A DNA stretch of 64,000 nt from Lampris incognitus (lineage: Eukaryota; Chordata; Actinopteri; Lampriformes; Lampridae), in the NCBI RefSeq assembly GCF_029633865.1, contig NC_079216.1, forward strand, positions 67,566,699-67,630,698, in the 5' to 3' direction. Below the pieces are notes generated by a model. The model worked only from the letters and a program-made list of their open reading frames with translations, had not been told where the DNA came from and searched no databases. Both the position numbers and the translations under genes were made by a program. Of this stretch, positions 15,501 to 52,969 are shown one piece after another. Position 1 is the stretch's first letter. Each line of letters starts with the position of its first letter.

Positions 15501-18500
15501 AACATGAATCTGAAGGAAATCCTAACATGGGGGGGTGTCTAAATTATGTTTTTTATGAGGAATTTAAATGAGCTTATTTTTTTGGATAAATAGATGGAAA
15601 ACATTTACACAGAACTAAAGACAAACAATTTTTTTAAATATAAAAAAATCTTACCTCAACTATCAAAACATTCTGCATAAAAATAAAATGAAAAAGTTGT
15701 TCAGACAGAGAGATTTTCAAGCAGTTTTATTTACAGTTTACAGCCCAACATAACTCTAGCACTTAATCATAAATGGAAAATGCCGTATGTCCATAAACAA
15801 CACTAACCTTTCCCTTTAGGCTGGATAGTTCATCCCCTCCAATGACTTTGACATTGTTTGTGGACTTGTCATCCTGGGGAATGCAAAGAGGGGGGAACAT
15901 GCACCCATCAGTGTGCTTGCACCCATGGATCAGATTTGACTTGTTTGCACTATACCGATATCACAAATGAACCCTACAAGTACATATACTGATCAGCCAA
16001 AACATTAAAACCACCTGCCTAATACTGTGAAGGTCCCCTTCACACCGCCAAAACAGCTCTGACCCATTGAGGCATGGGCTCCACAAGACCTCTGAAGGTG
16101 TCCTCTGGTATCTGGGACCAGGATGTTAGCAGCAGATCCTTTAAATCCTGTAAGTGGCAAGGTGGGGCCTCCATGGATTGGACTTGTTTTTCCAGCACAT
16201 CCCACAGATGCTCGGTCGCACTGAGATCTGGGATATTTGGAAGCCAAGACAACACCTTGAACTCCTTGTCATGTTCCTCAAACCATTCCTGAGCAATTTT
16301 TACAGTGTGGCAGGGGGCATTATCCTGCTGAAAGAGGCCACTGCCATCAGGCAACACCATTGCCATGAAGGGTGTACCTGGTCCGCAACGATGTTTAGTT
16401 AGGTGGTACATATTAAAGTACCATACACATGAATGCCAGGACCCAAGGTTTCCCAGCAGAACATTGCCCAGAGTATCTTCCCTTCTTCCCATAGTGCCTC
16501 CTGGTGCCATCTCTTCCCCAGGTAAACTACACAACGCCCCTGGTCGTCCCCATGACGTAAAAGAAAATGTGATTAATCAGACCAGGCAACCTTCTTCCAC
16601 TGCTCCATGTCCAGCTCTGATGCTCACATGCCCATTGTAGGTGCTTTCAGCGGTGGACAGGGGTCATCATGGGCACGCTGACCGGTCAGCGGCTACGCAG
16701 CCTCATACACATCAAGCTGTGATGCACTGTGTTTCCTAACACCTGTCTATCATAGCCAGCGTTAACTTTCTCAGCAATTTCAGCTACAGTAGCTCTTCAG
16801 TGGGCTCGGACCAGATGGGCTAGCCTTCACTCCCCACGTGCATCAATGAGCCCTGGGCACCCATGACCCTGTCGCCGGTTCCCCAGTTGTCGTTCCTTGG
16901 ACCGCTTTTGGTAGGTGCTGACCAGTGCAATGCAGTGGTCTGTAGAGGTGCACATACAGAGGTGCATTGCATACCAGGAACACACCACAAAACCTGCCGT
17001 TTTGGAGACACACTGACCCAGTCGTCTAGCCATCACAATTTGGCCCTTGTCAGAGTCACTCAGATCCTTACACTTGCCCATTTTTCCTGCTTCCGACCCA
17101 TCAACTGCATGAACTGACTGTCCACTTGCTGCCTGATATATCCCACCCCTTGACAGGTGCCACTGTAACGAGATAATCAATATTATTCACTTACCCGTCA
17201 GTGGTTTTAATGTTTTGGCTGATCAGTGTACACAACACAAAGTTGGTGCTGTGATACTCCCCAGTTATTCAACAAGATTTTTCTGTCATATGTCACCACA
17301 CCAGTTGTATACAATTTACATCAACACAAGCTGGAAATGAAGTGAAAAGGCCTGCTCACATAGTAGCTCTTGAGCCTAATGAAATCCACCGTCAACGGGA
17401 CTGATTCATCGCTGTTCCGGTTTAGTGCCTTGATGTAGTCCAGCAGGTCCGCAAAGAACTTGTAGCCTCCTTTGAGAACACATAGAGCAACAATGTGGTG
17501 TCCCCCCATATCACGGATAATATCACGGGCCAGACGTTCTGTCCTGGATGGGACAGACAGAAAGGAGAGGTTGAGAGAGAGGCACGATGAAACACAATTA
17601 GGTTTACACAACCCACACGATACAACCCATGAAGAGATCCTCAACATAATTTAACATAATGCTTTAAACACAACGAACAATTAATTATGCATTTCATTGC
17701 AAATGCAGTTCAAGCCCCAACCTCATTTTATGCAAACTACATAACATAAATAACAAACAACAGGAGCTACACCGTCGTTTGTGAGTCACATAAACAAAAA
17801 TAAAAAGGGTTGAAGAGACAACCGGACCCACAAAGATCCGAGGTGGAAATATCAGGTTTCTCCATGGACTTGGCATTGGTGGGTGACTGGTGTCGGCTGT
17901 TTTTACCTGTCCATGATCAGGCCGTGGGGGATGATGACCCTGTCCAGATCGTTCTCATAATGCCTGGGGACACAGAAAAGGTCCAACTCGTGGCCTTTCT
18001 CGTCATCGGCAATCTGGGACAGAAAGGCATTCCTTCAACTCCGCACAAACGTTCGGCACCGACAGAAAACGTGCACCTTTTAGAGACGGTGAGGTAACCC
18101 CACCCTGGCCCAGGGGGGTGGTGGGCAGTCTTATCCACACAGGGTCTTTGTTCCAACCGAGCAGGTCCGCCCCTGACTGCGTCTCCTAGTCAAGTTCCTC
18201 AGCCCAGGCTGCTGGTTGACTAGTAGGGTCAGGTGTGTAACTGCTTGGTTGGAACCACAACCTTCACCCACACCGGCCCTGTCTGGACGAGACTGCCCAC
18301 CCCTGGCCCAGCACCACCCCTGGCCCACTGCCCACCCCTGGTCCAGCACCACCCCTGGTCCACTGCCCACCCCTGGTCCAGCACCACCCCTGGTCCACTG
18401 CCCACCCCTGGTCCACTGCCCACCCCTGGCCCAGCACCACCCCTGACCCAGCACCACCGAGCATCTCGACCACCTGTTCAGTAACGTGCCAGCGTGAACG

Positions 18501-18694
18501 AATACACCTGAACGCAATTACATGTGCGTTCAGCCCGCCGCAGCCCAAATGCGCAGTGCCGGAACCACACCCTGCCGGCCGAACTAGTTGACGGAACCGA
18601 AAGGCGGATCCGCCGGTCGGAGAGCCTGAGGCAGACGGCGAGGAAGCTACCGTTTAATCCAGACCGCCATTCTTACCTGGAGGAAGGAGGCCAT
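9532..18694 (-). CDS. hprt1l: HPRT-family purine phosphoribosyltransferase, hprt1-like (nine exons, complete)
   Basis: Predicted hypoxanthine/guanine salvage enzyme of the cytosol. Minus-strand exons: 18694-18677 (MASFLQ), 18013-17907, 17543-17360, 15873-15808, 15672-15655, 15259-15177, 14076-14030, 9915-9839 and 9579-9532. Exons 2-8 are 107, 184, 66, 18, 83, 47 and 77 nt, exactly the human HPRT1 sizes, and phases join to 215 aa (human 218). Visible motifs: [20 protein letters not shown], the catalytic-loop RLKSYY, the PRPP motif [11 protein letters not shown], and [10 protein letters not shown] with the base-contacting Lys. The general-base Asp of EDIIDTGKT is Glu here and the following Lys is Arg. 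The related PRTFDC1 has Gly at that Asp position and weak activity. The C-terminus is EKYKL. Overall sequence is closer to HPRT than to PRTFDC1; the paralogue symbol is tentative, and activity is uncertain. Confidence 0.9.
10020..10330. repeat. Short tandem and dispersed repeats in HPRT-family intron 8
   Basis: Three perfect 21-bp copies of TGGTGCCCCACCACGTACAGC at 10230-10292 follow several copies of GTGCCCTCTAGGGTG between 10085 and 10195. Non-coding, within the intron between exons 8 and 7. Confidence 0.75.
11105..11484 (-). mobile_element. tRNA-derived SINE-like element in HPRT-family intron
   Basis: Read on the minus strand it begins with a tRNA-like head containing GTTGCCTACTGGGGACTGGG and a B-box-like GGGTTCGCGCCCC. 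It ends with a tail AAATTGGGATAAAAAGGG and AT-rich sequence. The tail resembles that of the other SINE family at 12140, 24828 and 51276, but the body differs. No TSD was resolved. Confidence 0.6.
11690..13560 (-). mobile_element. Degraded CR1/L2/Rex1-like LINE reverse transcriptase, split by a SINE
   Basis: On the minus strand fragments of a non-LTR reverse transcriptase appear in order: [10 protein letters not shown]-like and [14 protein letters not shown]-like segments (13200-13380), [17 protein letters not shown] (13050-13090), then after a frameshift [12 protein letters not shown] (about 12970-13010). A C-terminal LEFPICQLK-like stretch lies near 11885. The SINE at 12140-12515 interrupts it. 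Many stops and frameshifts; it is inactive. Clade is inferred from motif wording and was not tested by phylogeny. Confidence 0.7.
12140..12515 (-). mobile_element. tRNA-derived SINE (family B, copy 1) inserted in a LINE
   Basis: Minus-strand order is tRNA-like head (GGGGCGTCTGGGTGCTGTGG, then a B-box-like GGTTCAAATCCCC), body with CGCGCTACGTCCCCC and GCGGCTGGCGACTCCTCATG, then a short pyrimidine/A-rich tail. It shares the whole body with copies at 24828-25263, 51276-52053 and 62972-63122. It sits inside a same-orientation LINE relic. Confidence 0.82.
15985..17230 (-). mobile_element. Tc1/mariner element, decayed, in HPRT-family intron 3
   Basis: Terminal repeats TATACTGATCAGCCAAAAC (15985) and GTTTTGGCTGATCAGTGTA (ending 17230) are inverted, with TA ends. 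Minus-strand transposase fragments include [20 protein letters not shown] (second D of DDE) and a mutated [13 protein letters not shown] in place of [11 protein letters not shown]. Near the 5' end [20 protein letters not shown] is visible. Several frames are needed, so it is dead. Same family as the element at 31341-32543, in the opposite orientation. Confidence 0.85.
18295..18458. repeat. GC-rich minisatellite in HPRT-family intron 1
   Basis: About nine to ten tandem 17-bp units of the type CCCCTGGTCCAGCACCA / CCCCTGGTCCACTGCCC between exon 1 (18677) and exon 2 (18013). Open frames across it on both strands come from the repeat and are not genes. Confidence 0.85.
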
Positions 18695-20019
18695 GCTAGC
18701 GTGTGGTCCGTTCACTCACGCCGAGATGTGAGGAGTCATGTCCCCGCGGCCTCAGCGACGAGCAGACGTGCGCCGGCGGCCCTTCACGCCGATGTGTCCC
18801 CTTGACGACCGACTTCTTCGTGGGCGACGAGCGTCGAGGCGATCTCTCGCTCTCTGTCGCTGCGGGGGTTTAAACGGTGACGTCACAATCCAGTTTACCC
18901 TCCCAATAATCTGGTTGAGCGGACGGACGGGACGCAGCCTGCAGGAGCGCAAGCGGCAGCCGCGGTACCGTCGGTACCGGTGCCCAGCAGCAGCAGCAGC
19001 AGAAGAAGAAGAAGTGTGACGCAGCTTTTCAAAGAAGCAAGTTTACAGAAGCTTCGAGTAGCTTATGGCGACGCTATGAGATAAGAATACTGCTAGATAG
19101 TGTGTGTGTGTGGCTGCAGGAGGCTGCAGGAGGCTGCAGGAGGCTGCAGGAGGCTGCAGGAGGCTGCAGGAGGCTGCAGGAGGCTGCAGGAGGCTGCAGG
19201 AGGCTGCAGGAGGCTGTGCCACACGGTACCAGTCCCGGCAGCGGGACCCCTGGTAGAGCTGCAGCCTCCTTATAAGACACCGACTTGTTCGTCTGTGTCG
19301 TTTTATTGTGTTTACTGTGTCTTGTCTGGGGGTTGTCTCCGTCTGTTATGGACCCCTCGATCACGGCGGTGCTGCTGGGTCAGGTTCGGCTGCTCCTCGC
19401 CCAGAACGTCTCCATCTCCAGTGTGTAGTTCTGTCAGGCTTTCAGAGTGAATTCACTTTTACTGAGACGAGCCCAACGACGCTGGGGTAGGCTGCAGCAT
19501 CCCCGGCCGCGACCCGGACAGCAGGATAAGCGGCTTGGATGATGGATGATGGACGGCTGGATGGGTGATGGATGGCTGGATGGATGATGGATGGATGAGA
19601 TGCCCATATTTCATCCTTTTTCCATTCAGATAAAGTTCTTACAACATACCACCATAGTTGAGGCAGGCAACCCGAAAAACCTTTAATATAATCCCAATTT
19701 AATGTGATTGAGAAACATTTTCTCCAACTTACAAAATAGCAAAACAAGGTGTTTTACAACACCGGGAGCAAACTGCGAAAACAGAATATACATGTTCTTT
19801 CAGTAAAGAACACAAATGACAGAAACACCATCTCGTCCTCCGTACGACATCGAAAGTCTCGAGTGCCTGTTCAGACTGCAAGGCCAAATCTCAAGTGACA
19901 CCACCCTCCATATAGAGCCCTACTTTTAGCATGAGACCCATTTAATAAACTGTACTCAGGACTAAATTGGAGCACCATCAGCATGAAGAAGGTATGATTT
20001 GAGTGACAGTCTAGCACAT
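18695..20019. other. Intergenic region upstream of the HPRT-family gene
   Basis: GC- and CpG-rich up to about 19000, a likely promoter of the minus-strand HPRT-family gene. It includes CAG/AAG runs at 18989-19016. A 10-bp tandem array follows at 19112-19216. A 3' fragment of a DANA/V-SINE-like element lies at about 19486-19600 on the plus strand: GCGACCCGGACAGCAGGATAAGCGG then GGATGATGG repeats. No coding exon is seen. Confidence 0.6.
19112..19216. repeat. 10-bp tandem repeat AGGCTGCAGG (about 10 copies)
   Basis: Near-perfect decamer array with a PstI-type CTGCAG in every unit. Intergenic. Confidence 0.92.
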
Positions 20020-20184
20020 TGGTGCCCAACCCTGCTCCTGGAGTGCTACCATCCTGCCGTTTTTCACCCCGACCCTGATTTAACACACCTGATTCTACTA
20101 ACTAGCTACTGACCAAGACTTTGATTAATTGACTCAGACGTGTTAAATCAGGGCTGCAGTGAAAACCGGCAGGGTTGGGCACCA
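20020..20184. mobile_element. hAT/Charlie-like MITE in the psmd7 3' UTR
   Basis: Ends TGGTGCCCAACCCTGC (20020-20035) and GCAGGGTTGGGCACCA (20169-20184) are inverted repeats. Inside is a second palindromic pair (TTTAACACACCTGATT and GACGTGTTAAATCAGG). This matches the common vertebrate 'cagtggttcccaaccctg' MITE pattern. It lies only about 17 nt past the psmd7 stop codon. TSD not resolved. Confidence 0.75.
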
Positions 20185-20201
20185 CTGGTAGCAGAAAACA
20201 C

Positions 20202-27149
<6,948 letters not shown>

Positions 27150-28185
27150 ATGGTAGGAAACAAGTTATCATGACGCTGTCGTGTCAGGTGGCTGTAATTA
27201 TAATCAGAAGCGCCTCCTTTAATTGAATTTTAATAGGCCTTTTGTATGTGTATCAGTCTGTTTCTCAGCCAACTCAGGAAAACATGAGAAACTGTACTGA
27301 AACCTGTGACCTGCCGAACCAATATCTTAGAGATGCAGTCACTGTTGTGTTGGTTGCTTTAGCTAGTTGCGTTAGCTAGTTGCGTTAGCCCCTTTTTATG
27401 GTGTTTATTATGTAAAATGTGATAAGCACACGTATTCTGCTCTGTCCCTCAGGTTGAAGCCGAGGAAACGTTGAAGAGGATCAAGACACACAGGGGTGTG
27501 ATTGGCACTATAGTTGTTAATGCAGAGGGTATGTCATTAATCAGACAACCTAGATAGTGTGGTCTTCCTTCTCTTTATTAGGCCTCTCCATTCTACTTTG
27601 TACCACTGGGGAGTTGCACTTAATTTCGTTGTACAGCTATGCAATGACAGATAAAGGCATTCACTCACTCACTCACTCACTCACTCACTTATTCACTTAT
27701 TCATTCATTCATGCCTAGCATACAACTGAATTGCACTTTGAATAATTTTGTCCCCCTGATGTGTGATAGATGTTTTGGTACACTGCCTGCCTGACTGTAA
27801 AGCTGGTACAATAACGTTATTATTGCCTTTAGGTATTCCAATAAGAACTACCTTTGACAATTCCACAACTGTTCAGTATGCAGGACTGCTGCAGCAGCTC
27901 ACCATGAAAGCCAGGAGCACGATTCGAGACATTGACCCTCAGAATGACCTCACATTTCTCCGCATTCGTTCCAGGAAACATGAGATCATGGTAGCACCAG
28001 GTAAGGGTAGCGCAGGTCTTGGCATCATAGACATCACTGACTTCACGACAATCATGAGCAAAATCGTTTAATACTTTGATTAGTAAAGGTGTTAATTATA
28101 GTCGCTAAACGCCTTTCTGCTTTTGTTTCCCTGTTCTCCAGAAAACGAGTTTCTGCTGATAGTCATCCAGAACCCAAGTGAATAG
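27150..28185 (+). CDS. dynlrb2: Dynein light chain roadblock-type 2 (four exons, complete)
   Basis: Roadblock/LC7 light chain that binds dynein intermediate chains as a dimer; the type 2 form is enriched in ciliated and germ cells in mammals. Exons: 27150-27152 (ATG only, donor GTAGGA), 27453-27528, 27833-28000 and 28142-28185. Phases join to 96 aa, the length of human DYNLRB1/2. Residues that favour type 2 over type 1: [33 protein letters not shown] and RKHEIMVAP. The core [16 protein letters not shown] is invariant, and the end is [10 protein letters not shown]. The single-codon first exon rests on the donor and on frame, so it is slightly less sure than the rest. A poly(A) signal AATAAA lies at 28503-28508 and another at 29413-29418. 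Confidence 0.95.
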
Positions 28186-30299
28186 CCTTCAGCCATGCTC
28201 ATGAGAGTCAGGCTTTGGTTTGTCACATGGTGAACTTTGCTTCTTTTTTTAAGCAAAAGGACCTTTAGGGAGCTTTTTAGTAGTGTTTGATTTGTTTATT
28301 GTCAATTCCATTTTTGTGACTTTTTTTTTTACTTGGCATAAGGTTTTGTTTGTTCTAGTTTTGTGCATGTCTTCCCTCCTATGTCTCTGTGTTGATATTC
28401 AATATAATTCCTTATTTTTCATATAGGAGACACAATCATTAATTGGTAATGGCACAATGCCACCATGGCAATGATTGTGCCTTTAACACTAGTAATGTAT
28501 TTAATAAAGCAACATATATATCCTACCTATATATCTGACAATTTTTTTGTGCTGAACTCTTTTTCTAAACACAAAATACATTCCCTGACTGTTTTTCCAA
28601 GAAATGTGGTATCCAAACTTTGGGAGCGAACCTGCGCAGAGCTGCTACGTGACATGGCAGTGTGTGATTCAGAAACCAAACAATGAGAAGCAGAGAAAAA
28701 AAGCAATAGGTTTACTTACACTAAGGACATTGAAGGGTGCTTCTTTTCAGGTTTTACAACTAATCTATTTTGGGTTTTACAACTCAAGGACCATGACAAC
28801 AAGATACTACTGCAGTTTTTGAAGACATTATCATCTCAGGTGAAAATGGAATAGATGATCTGTCTCTTGTTTCTCTCAGATGAGCACATGTGAAAGATTG
28901 TTGAAAACTGGCTAAAAACTAGTGACCATTTGAGATTTATTAGAATGTCCATTGGCTAATAATGTAGTTCTACGCTATTATCTCTGACAGGTCTTGTGTG
29001 TGTGTGTGTGTGTGTCCGTGGCTAATCTCAGAAACTAAAAGTAAATGCGAAGTCGATCATATTTCGCAAGCCAGCAAATCATTCACTGCTGATCTCAGCA
29101 CCGGAGAACTGGAGGAACACTGGACGAACCAAAAATAATTCCCCTTATTCACCTCGCCGCCACGCAGAAGTGCTATAGTCTCTAAAGTTGAAACTCTGCC
29201 ATAAAAACAGAATTTTAAGAGTAGGATTAAGAAGAGTCACAGCTGGAATTCATCTCAGTAGCTACAATAGAACATTTCCCATGGCTGAGCTTGGTTTCCC
29301 TACTGTTGTTTTATTGCTTTAGAATGAGTGAGTCAACCAGCAGAGCAGCCATCCACCTTCATTCATTTCCTATCATGAAAACCGTGACAGTTAAACACAT
29401 TTGAAGTCTTTTAATAAAGGCTTTGAAATGATGACAGCCTGGTCTCTGTCATTTTATATTAGAGTTGGTCGTGTGAGGGTCCGCCTAGGAGGCTGCACAT
29501 CCAAAGACTGACAGGTAGACGTTTGTACTGGGTAGATTTTTCAGCTTTAGCACTGCATATTAAAAACTTCTTTCCCCATATTTCCTGTTCAATCAACTTG
29601 GGCGCTGCACAAAAGTCTTATAATGAAAGGGAAAACACTGGGTTTTCTGTCTGTGTGGGCATGTACGGAGATGGGGAGATGCAGTACGTCTGGAGGAGAT
29701 CTCCTCTAGTTGTTCAATCTTTCTATTTACAGAATTTGTCCACACCGATCTTCCTTACATCTACGTAGAAGCAGCCGGTCTCAAGCACCGAGTTAGAGCA
29801 GAAAGAAGGACCCTGAGCTGGCCGGTGCTAACAGCATAGCGGGTACACAGATGCTGCACCAGAGTTGAGACCAGATGGGGTTTAGAAATGCGGTGTGGAT
29901 AGGAACACAAAAGCAGGGTTCATCAGAGGGACGCTGGACCCTGGCAGACAGAAGCTTCTACAGTTAGGGGGAAGTAGAGTTCAGGAAGTGGCTTAGTGAG
30001 AGGCAAAACAGCCCAGACTCTTTGGACTGTGGACTGATGGGAGTCTGTGCTGAATGGCTTGCTACACCTTGTTCTCAGTGCAAAAATTAATCTGCTATAA
30101 CAGTGAGATTGTGTTCCAAAAACTATTTCTGGTGATTTTTCTTATTGGTACAGCACAGAGACACAACACCTGAGCTTTTTTCAGGAATTCTTCGCTAACC
30201 TAACAGGATATCATTATCATACACAAATGCTACTACTGCTGCTTAAAAAATGACTCCTGTGCAAATACAAACTCTTACCTTGAATATTACAAATTTACT
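28186..30299 (+). other. dynlrb2 3' UTR and intergenic spacer
   Basis: AT-rich non-coding sequence. Poly(A) signals at 28503 and 29413 give a short or long 3' UTR. A short GT repeat lies at about 28997-29014. No exon or recognisable transposon coding piece was found before the LINE at 30300. Confidence 0.5.
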
Positions 30300-31319
30300 G
30301 GGAATCCGAGAGAGGAGGTGAGGTATTGTATGAGGAAGTCAGGAGCTGCAGAGAAGTATGTAGGAGTGGTGCAGGATATGTATGAGGGCAGTGTGACAGG
30401 TGTGAGGTGTGTGGTTGGAATGACAGATGGGGTCAAGGTGGAGGTGGGATTACATCAAGCATCAGCTCTGAGCCCTTTCTTGTTTGCAATGGTGATGGAC
30501 AGGTTGACGGATGAGATCAGGCAGGAGTTTCCGTGGACGATGATGTTTGCAGATGTCATCGTGATCTGTAGTGAGAGTAGGGTGCAGGTGGAGGAGAGCC
30601 TGGAGAGGTGGAGGTATGCACTGGAGAGAAGAGGAATGAAAGTCAGTAGGAGCAAGATGGAATACCTATGCATGAATGGGAGGGAGGACAGTGGAATGGT
30701 CAGGATGCAAGGAGTAAAGATGATGAAGGCGTATGAGTTTAAATACTTGGGGTCAACTGTCCAAAGTAACGGGGAGTGCAGAAGAGAGGTGGAGAAGAGA
30801 GTGCAGGCAGGGTGGAGTAGGTGGAGAAGAGTGTCAGGAGTGATGTGTGACAGAAGGGTACCAGCAAGAGTTAAAGGGAAGGTTTACAAGATGGTTGTGA
30901 GACCAGCTATGTTGTATGGTTTGGAGACAGAGGAGGAGCTGGAGGTGGCAGAGATGAAGATGATAAGATTTTCACAGGGAGTAACAAAGAAGGACAGGAT
31001 TAGGAACTATTATATTAGAAGGACAGCTCAGGTTGGACGGTTTGGAGACAAAGCAAGAGAGGCAAGATTGAGATGGTGTGGACATGTGTGGAGGAGAGAT
31101 GCTGGGTATACTGGGAGAAGGATGCTGAATATGGAGCTGCCAGGGAAGAGGAGAAGAGGAAGGCCAAAGGGGAGGTTTATGGATGTGGTGAGGGAGGACA
31201 TGCAGGTGGCTGGCGTGACAGAGGAAGATGCAGAGGACAGGAAGAGATGGAAACGGATGATCTGCTGTGGCGACCCCTTATGGGAGCAGCCAAAAGTAGT
31301 AGTAGTAGTAGTAGTAGAG
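30300..31319 (+). mobile_element. RTE-type LINE, 5'-truncated, with mutated RT motif (copy 2)
   Basis: An open frame of 346 codons from 30318 encodes the C-terminal half of an RTE reverse transcriptase: QDMYEGSVTGVR, LHQASALSPFLFAMVMDRLT, the catalytic box as MMFADVIVICSES, LERRGMKVSRSKMEYLC, EFKYLGSTVQSNGEC and WRRDAGYTGRRMLNMELPG. The FADD motif reads FADV, so the second catalytic Asp is missing. A GTA/TAG tail starts near 31293, as in copy 1. The endonuclease domain and RT N-terminus are absent. The open frame is a transposon remnant and not a host gene. Confidence 0.9.
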
Positions 31320-31340
31320 TATGTGAACCACTGCAAGATA

Positions 31341-32543
31341 TACACTGATGAGCCATAACATTATGACCACTCACAGGTGAACTGAATAATGCTGATCATC
31401 TCCAAACAGGGGCAAATGTCAAGGTCTGGGTAGATAAGATGGTACATGAACAATCGGATCTCATAATCACCGTGTTGGATGCAGGAGAAATGGGCAGGAG
31501 TAAACACCTGAGTGACTTTGACAAGAGCCAACTTGTTATGGCCAGACGACTGGCTCAGAGCATCTCTGAAACGGTGAGGCTTGTGTGGTGCTCCTGGTCA
31601 GCAGTGGTGAGTACCTGCTGACAGTGGTTTGAGGAGGGACAAACCACAGACCGGTGACGGGGTGTTGGGCACCCAAGGCTCATCGATGTGCAAGGGCAAC
31701 GAAGGCTATCCTGTCTGGTCCGAGCTGACAGAAGGTCTACTGTGGCACAAGTCATAGAACATTTTAATGACGTTTACAGCAGGAATGTGTTACAACACAC
31801 AGTGCATCACAGCTTGCTGTGTATGGGGCTGCTTAGCCGCAGACCAGTCAGAGTGCCCACGATGACCCCTATCAACCGTCCAAAGCACCTACAATGGGCG
31901 TGCGAGCATTGGGACTTGACCATGGAGCAGTGGAAGAAGGTTGCCTGGTCCGATGAGTCCCATTTTCTTTTACATCATGTGGATGGACCTGTACATGAGT
32001 GCCGTTTACCTGGGGAAGTGATGGCACTGTAGGAAGACAACAAGCCAGTGGAGGGAGTGTGATGCTCTGGGCAATGTTGTGCTGGGAAACCCTGGTTCTG
32101 GCTATTCATGTGGACATCAATGTGACACGTGCCACCTACCTAAACATCGTAACAGACCAGGTACACCCCTTCATGGCAACGGTGTTCCCTGATGGCAGTG
32201 GCCTCTTTCAGCAGGATAATGCACCCTGCCACACTGCACACATTGTTCAGGAATGGTTTGAGGAATATGATGAAGTGTTCAAGGTGTTGCCCTGGCCTCC
32301 AAATTCTCCAGATCTCAATCCGATCGAGCATCTGTGGGAGGAGATGGACTGATAAGTCCGATCAACCTCACAACTTACAGGACTTGAAGGATCTGCTGCT
32401 AATGTCTTGGTGCCAGATACCACAGGATGCCTTCAGGGGTCTTGTAGAGTCCATGTCTTGGCGGGTCGAAGCTGTTCTGGCAGCACACAGAGGACCAGCA
32501 GCATATTAGGCAGGTGATCATAATGTTTTGGCTCATCAACGTA
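31341..32543 (+). mobile_element. Tc1/mariner element, decayed (copy of the 15985 family)
   Basis: Inverted ends TACACTGATGAGCCATAACA (31341) and TTTTGGCTCATCAACGTA (ending 32543). Transposase pieces in several plus frames: EMGRSKHLSDFDKSQLVMAR, WSDESHFLL (first D), [20 protein letters not shown] (second D) and [16 protein letters not shown] (E). At least two frameshifts separate them. The element begins about 20 bp after the RTE tail, so it may have inserted at or near the LINE 3' end. Confidence 0.87.
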
Positions 32544-34222
32544 TTTATTATTATTATAATAATAATAATAATAATAATAGTAAAATCCTAATAGTTCCCT
32601 CGTAATGTACACAACAGCAAAAAAAAAATAAAGGCATTTTACAAACATTTTAATGAAAATCTCCATCAAAATGTACAGCAATAAATGTTAATAAATAGTA
32701 AATTATAATATTACACCCGAAATAATATATTACATTACATTTGATTGAGAGAAAAAGAGGGATGGTTTCACAGCATGTTGATAAAGGAGACTGGACAGAT
32801 GATGCGGTGAGGAGGGATGCATGCTGACAGTGGAGGATAGCGGCTGCAGACGTCATGTCTTTGCTCCCGCCTCCACGAACATGACTCTGGGAGCATCATA
32901 TTCACTGGCAAAGCAAACAATTTCATATTGAATGTTGTCCATTAGAGAGATTCATTTGATTGGCTTGACGGAGAAAAACAAACTTTTAAAAACCCCACTA
33001 AGGATGCTCGATGTGCTCAAGCACACATATATAGTGAGGCCATGTTCAACTTGCATATACTAGAGTCGTCACCTGTAAAAAGACATAGGAGGTTCCCCGC
33101 CCCTCTGTTCAGCAACGAAGGAGCCGCAGAGTAACGTACAAACACCGTAACCGAGATCACCAAGCATCGCCAACGTTTACAGGCATACCTGGGGCCACGT
33201 TATGTTGGGTCGATGGTCGTTGTAATTCAATGGGAATGAAACTGCCCATGTTCTCCCCCTCCAGTGCATCCTCCACCCCGCCCGAAACAGTTTTCAAACA
33301 ACATAAAATATGTTTAGAGCCACTTCCCTGGCATCCCTCACTTACGCATAACGTTATATTCTGACCAGCAGTGTTTCAAACTAAACATATGGCTTCCCAC
33401 TAACAGTACAAAAAAACAACAGAGCATACAAAATTCTTTGTAAATCACAACTGACATAAGCAATGGAAAATTTATAAGAGCCAAACAAAACTGATACCAT
33501 TTCACTATTTTATAGATATTATCTTAGATGTTTCCTTCTTTTCATCTGATATTACCGAGGACACAGCCGCAGTGCAGACCGCCGGGTCTGACAACGCCAG
33601 CACTTGCCGGGTGTTGTAATGTGCTGCTGCTCAAAGGGAAGCCGAGCACCTCCTTCAGCTCCAGTTCAAATGCATCAAGTTTAAGGCCTGAGGTGTACTT
33701 TGATTCCTTCACTCATTTATCATTCTGTGTGTTAACCCAGGGACTATTGCAAAGTTAGTCTCCTTCCGCTTCAGTCCGCAGAGACCGCAGGTTTGTGCCA
33801 AGTCACTTAGTGAAACCTCTGATGAGACTGTACTGATGCAGCCTATGCAAAATGGATACGACACAATTTAAGCTGCTTAAAGCCGACAACGGCACTAAGT
33901 AGGAGGGGTTTGCATTATTTCGACAAAGATAGTATATTATCGACACAGTGTGGCTCAAATTCCAACAGCAATGAGGTGAGCATTAGAGAATCAGAATACA
34001 CAGACTATGTGGTCACTATGGATTAATGTTTCCATGGCAAAGACGGATGGCCATCAATGGAAGCTGGGCTAGTCGGGTAGCGGCGCTGCTTGGCCAACAA
34101 GATGACGAGACAAGGGCTGGCTGCTTCAAGTGCTTTAAGTACAAACACAGGTCTAATTCCAGTCTCTCTTGCCCCTGTTACTGCTTTCTCACGGTGCAGG
34201 GGGGGACACCAAAGTGCAGGGG
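32544..34222 (-). other. gse1: gse1 3' flank / presumed 3' UTR
   Basis: AT-rich non-coding DNA downstream of the gse1 stop at 34223-34225, with an ATT/AAT trinucleotide run at 32545-32580. I could not place a poly(A) signal with confidence. No coding exon is evident. Confidence 0.5.
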
Positions 34223-52906
<18,684 letters not shown>

Positions 52907-52969
52907 CTGAAGGATGAGCAAAAAAAGGTTGAGTTTATGTGCCTTACTTAACATTTTTCAAACATACCA

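Noticed and set aside
18131-18548. Gly/Gln/Trp-rich open frames upstream of HPRT-family exon 2
   Set aside because: Produced by the 17-bp GC-rich minisatellite in intron 1.
30318-31358. 346-codon open frame as a possible host gene
   Set aside because: It matches RTE reverse transcriptase from the RT palm to the C-terminus, lacks the catalytic Asp, and ends in a LINE-type trinucleotide tail.
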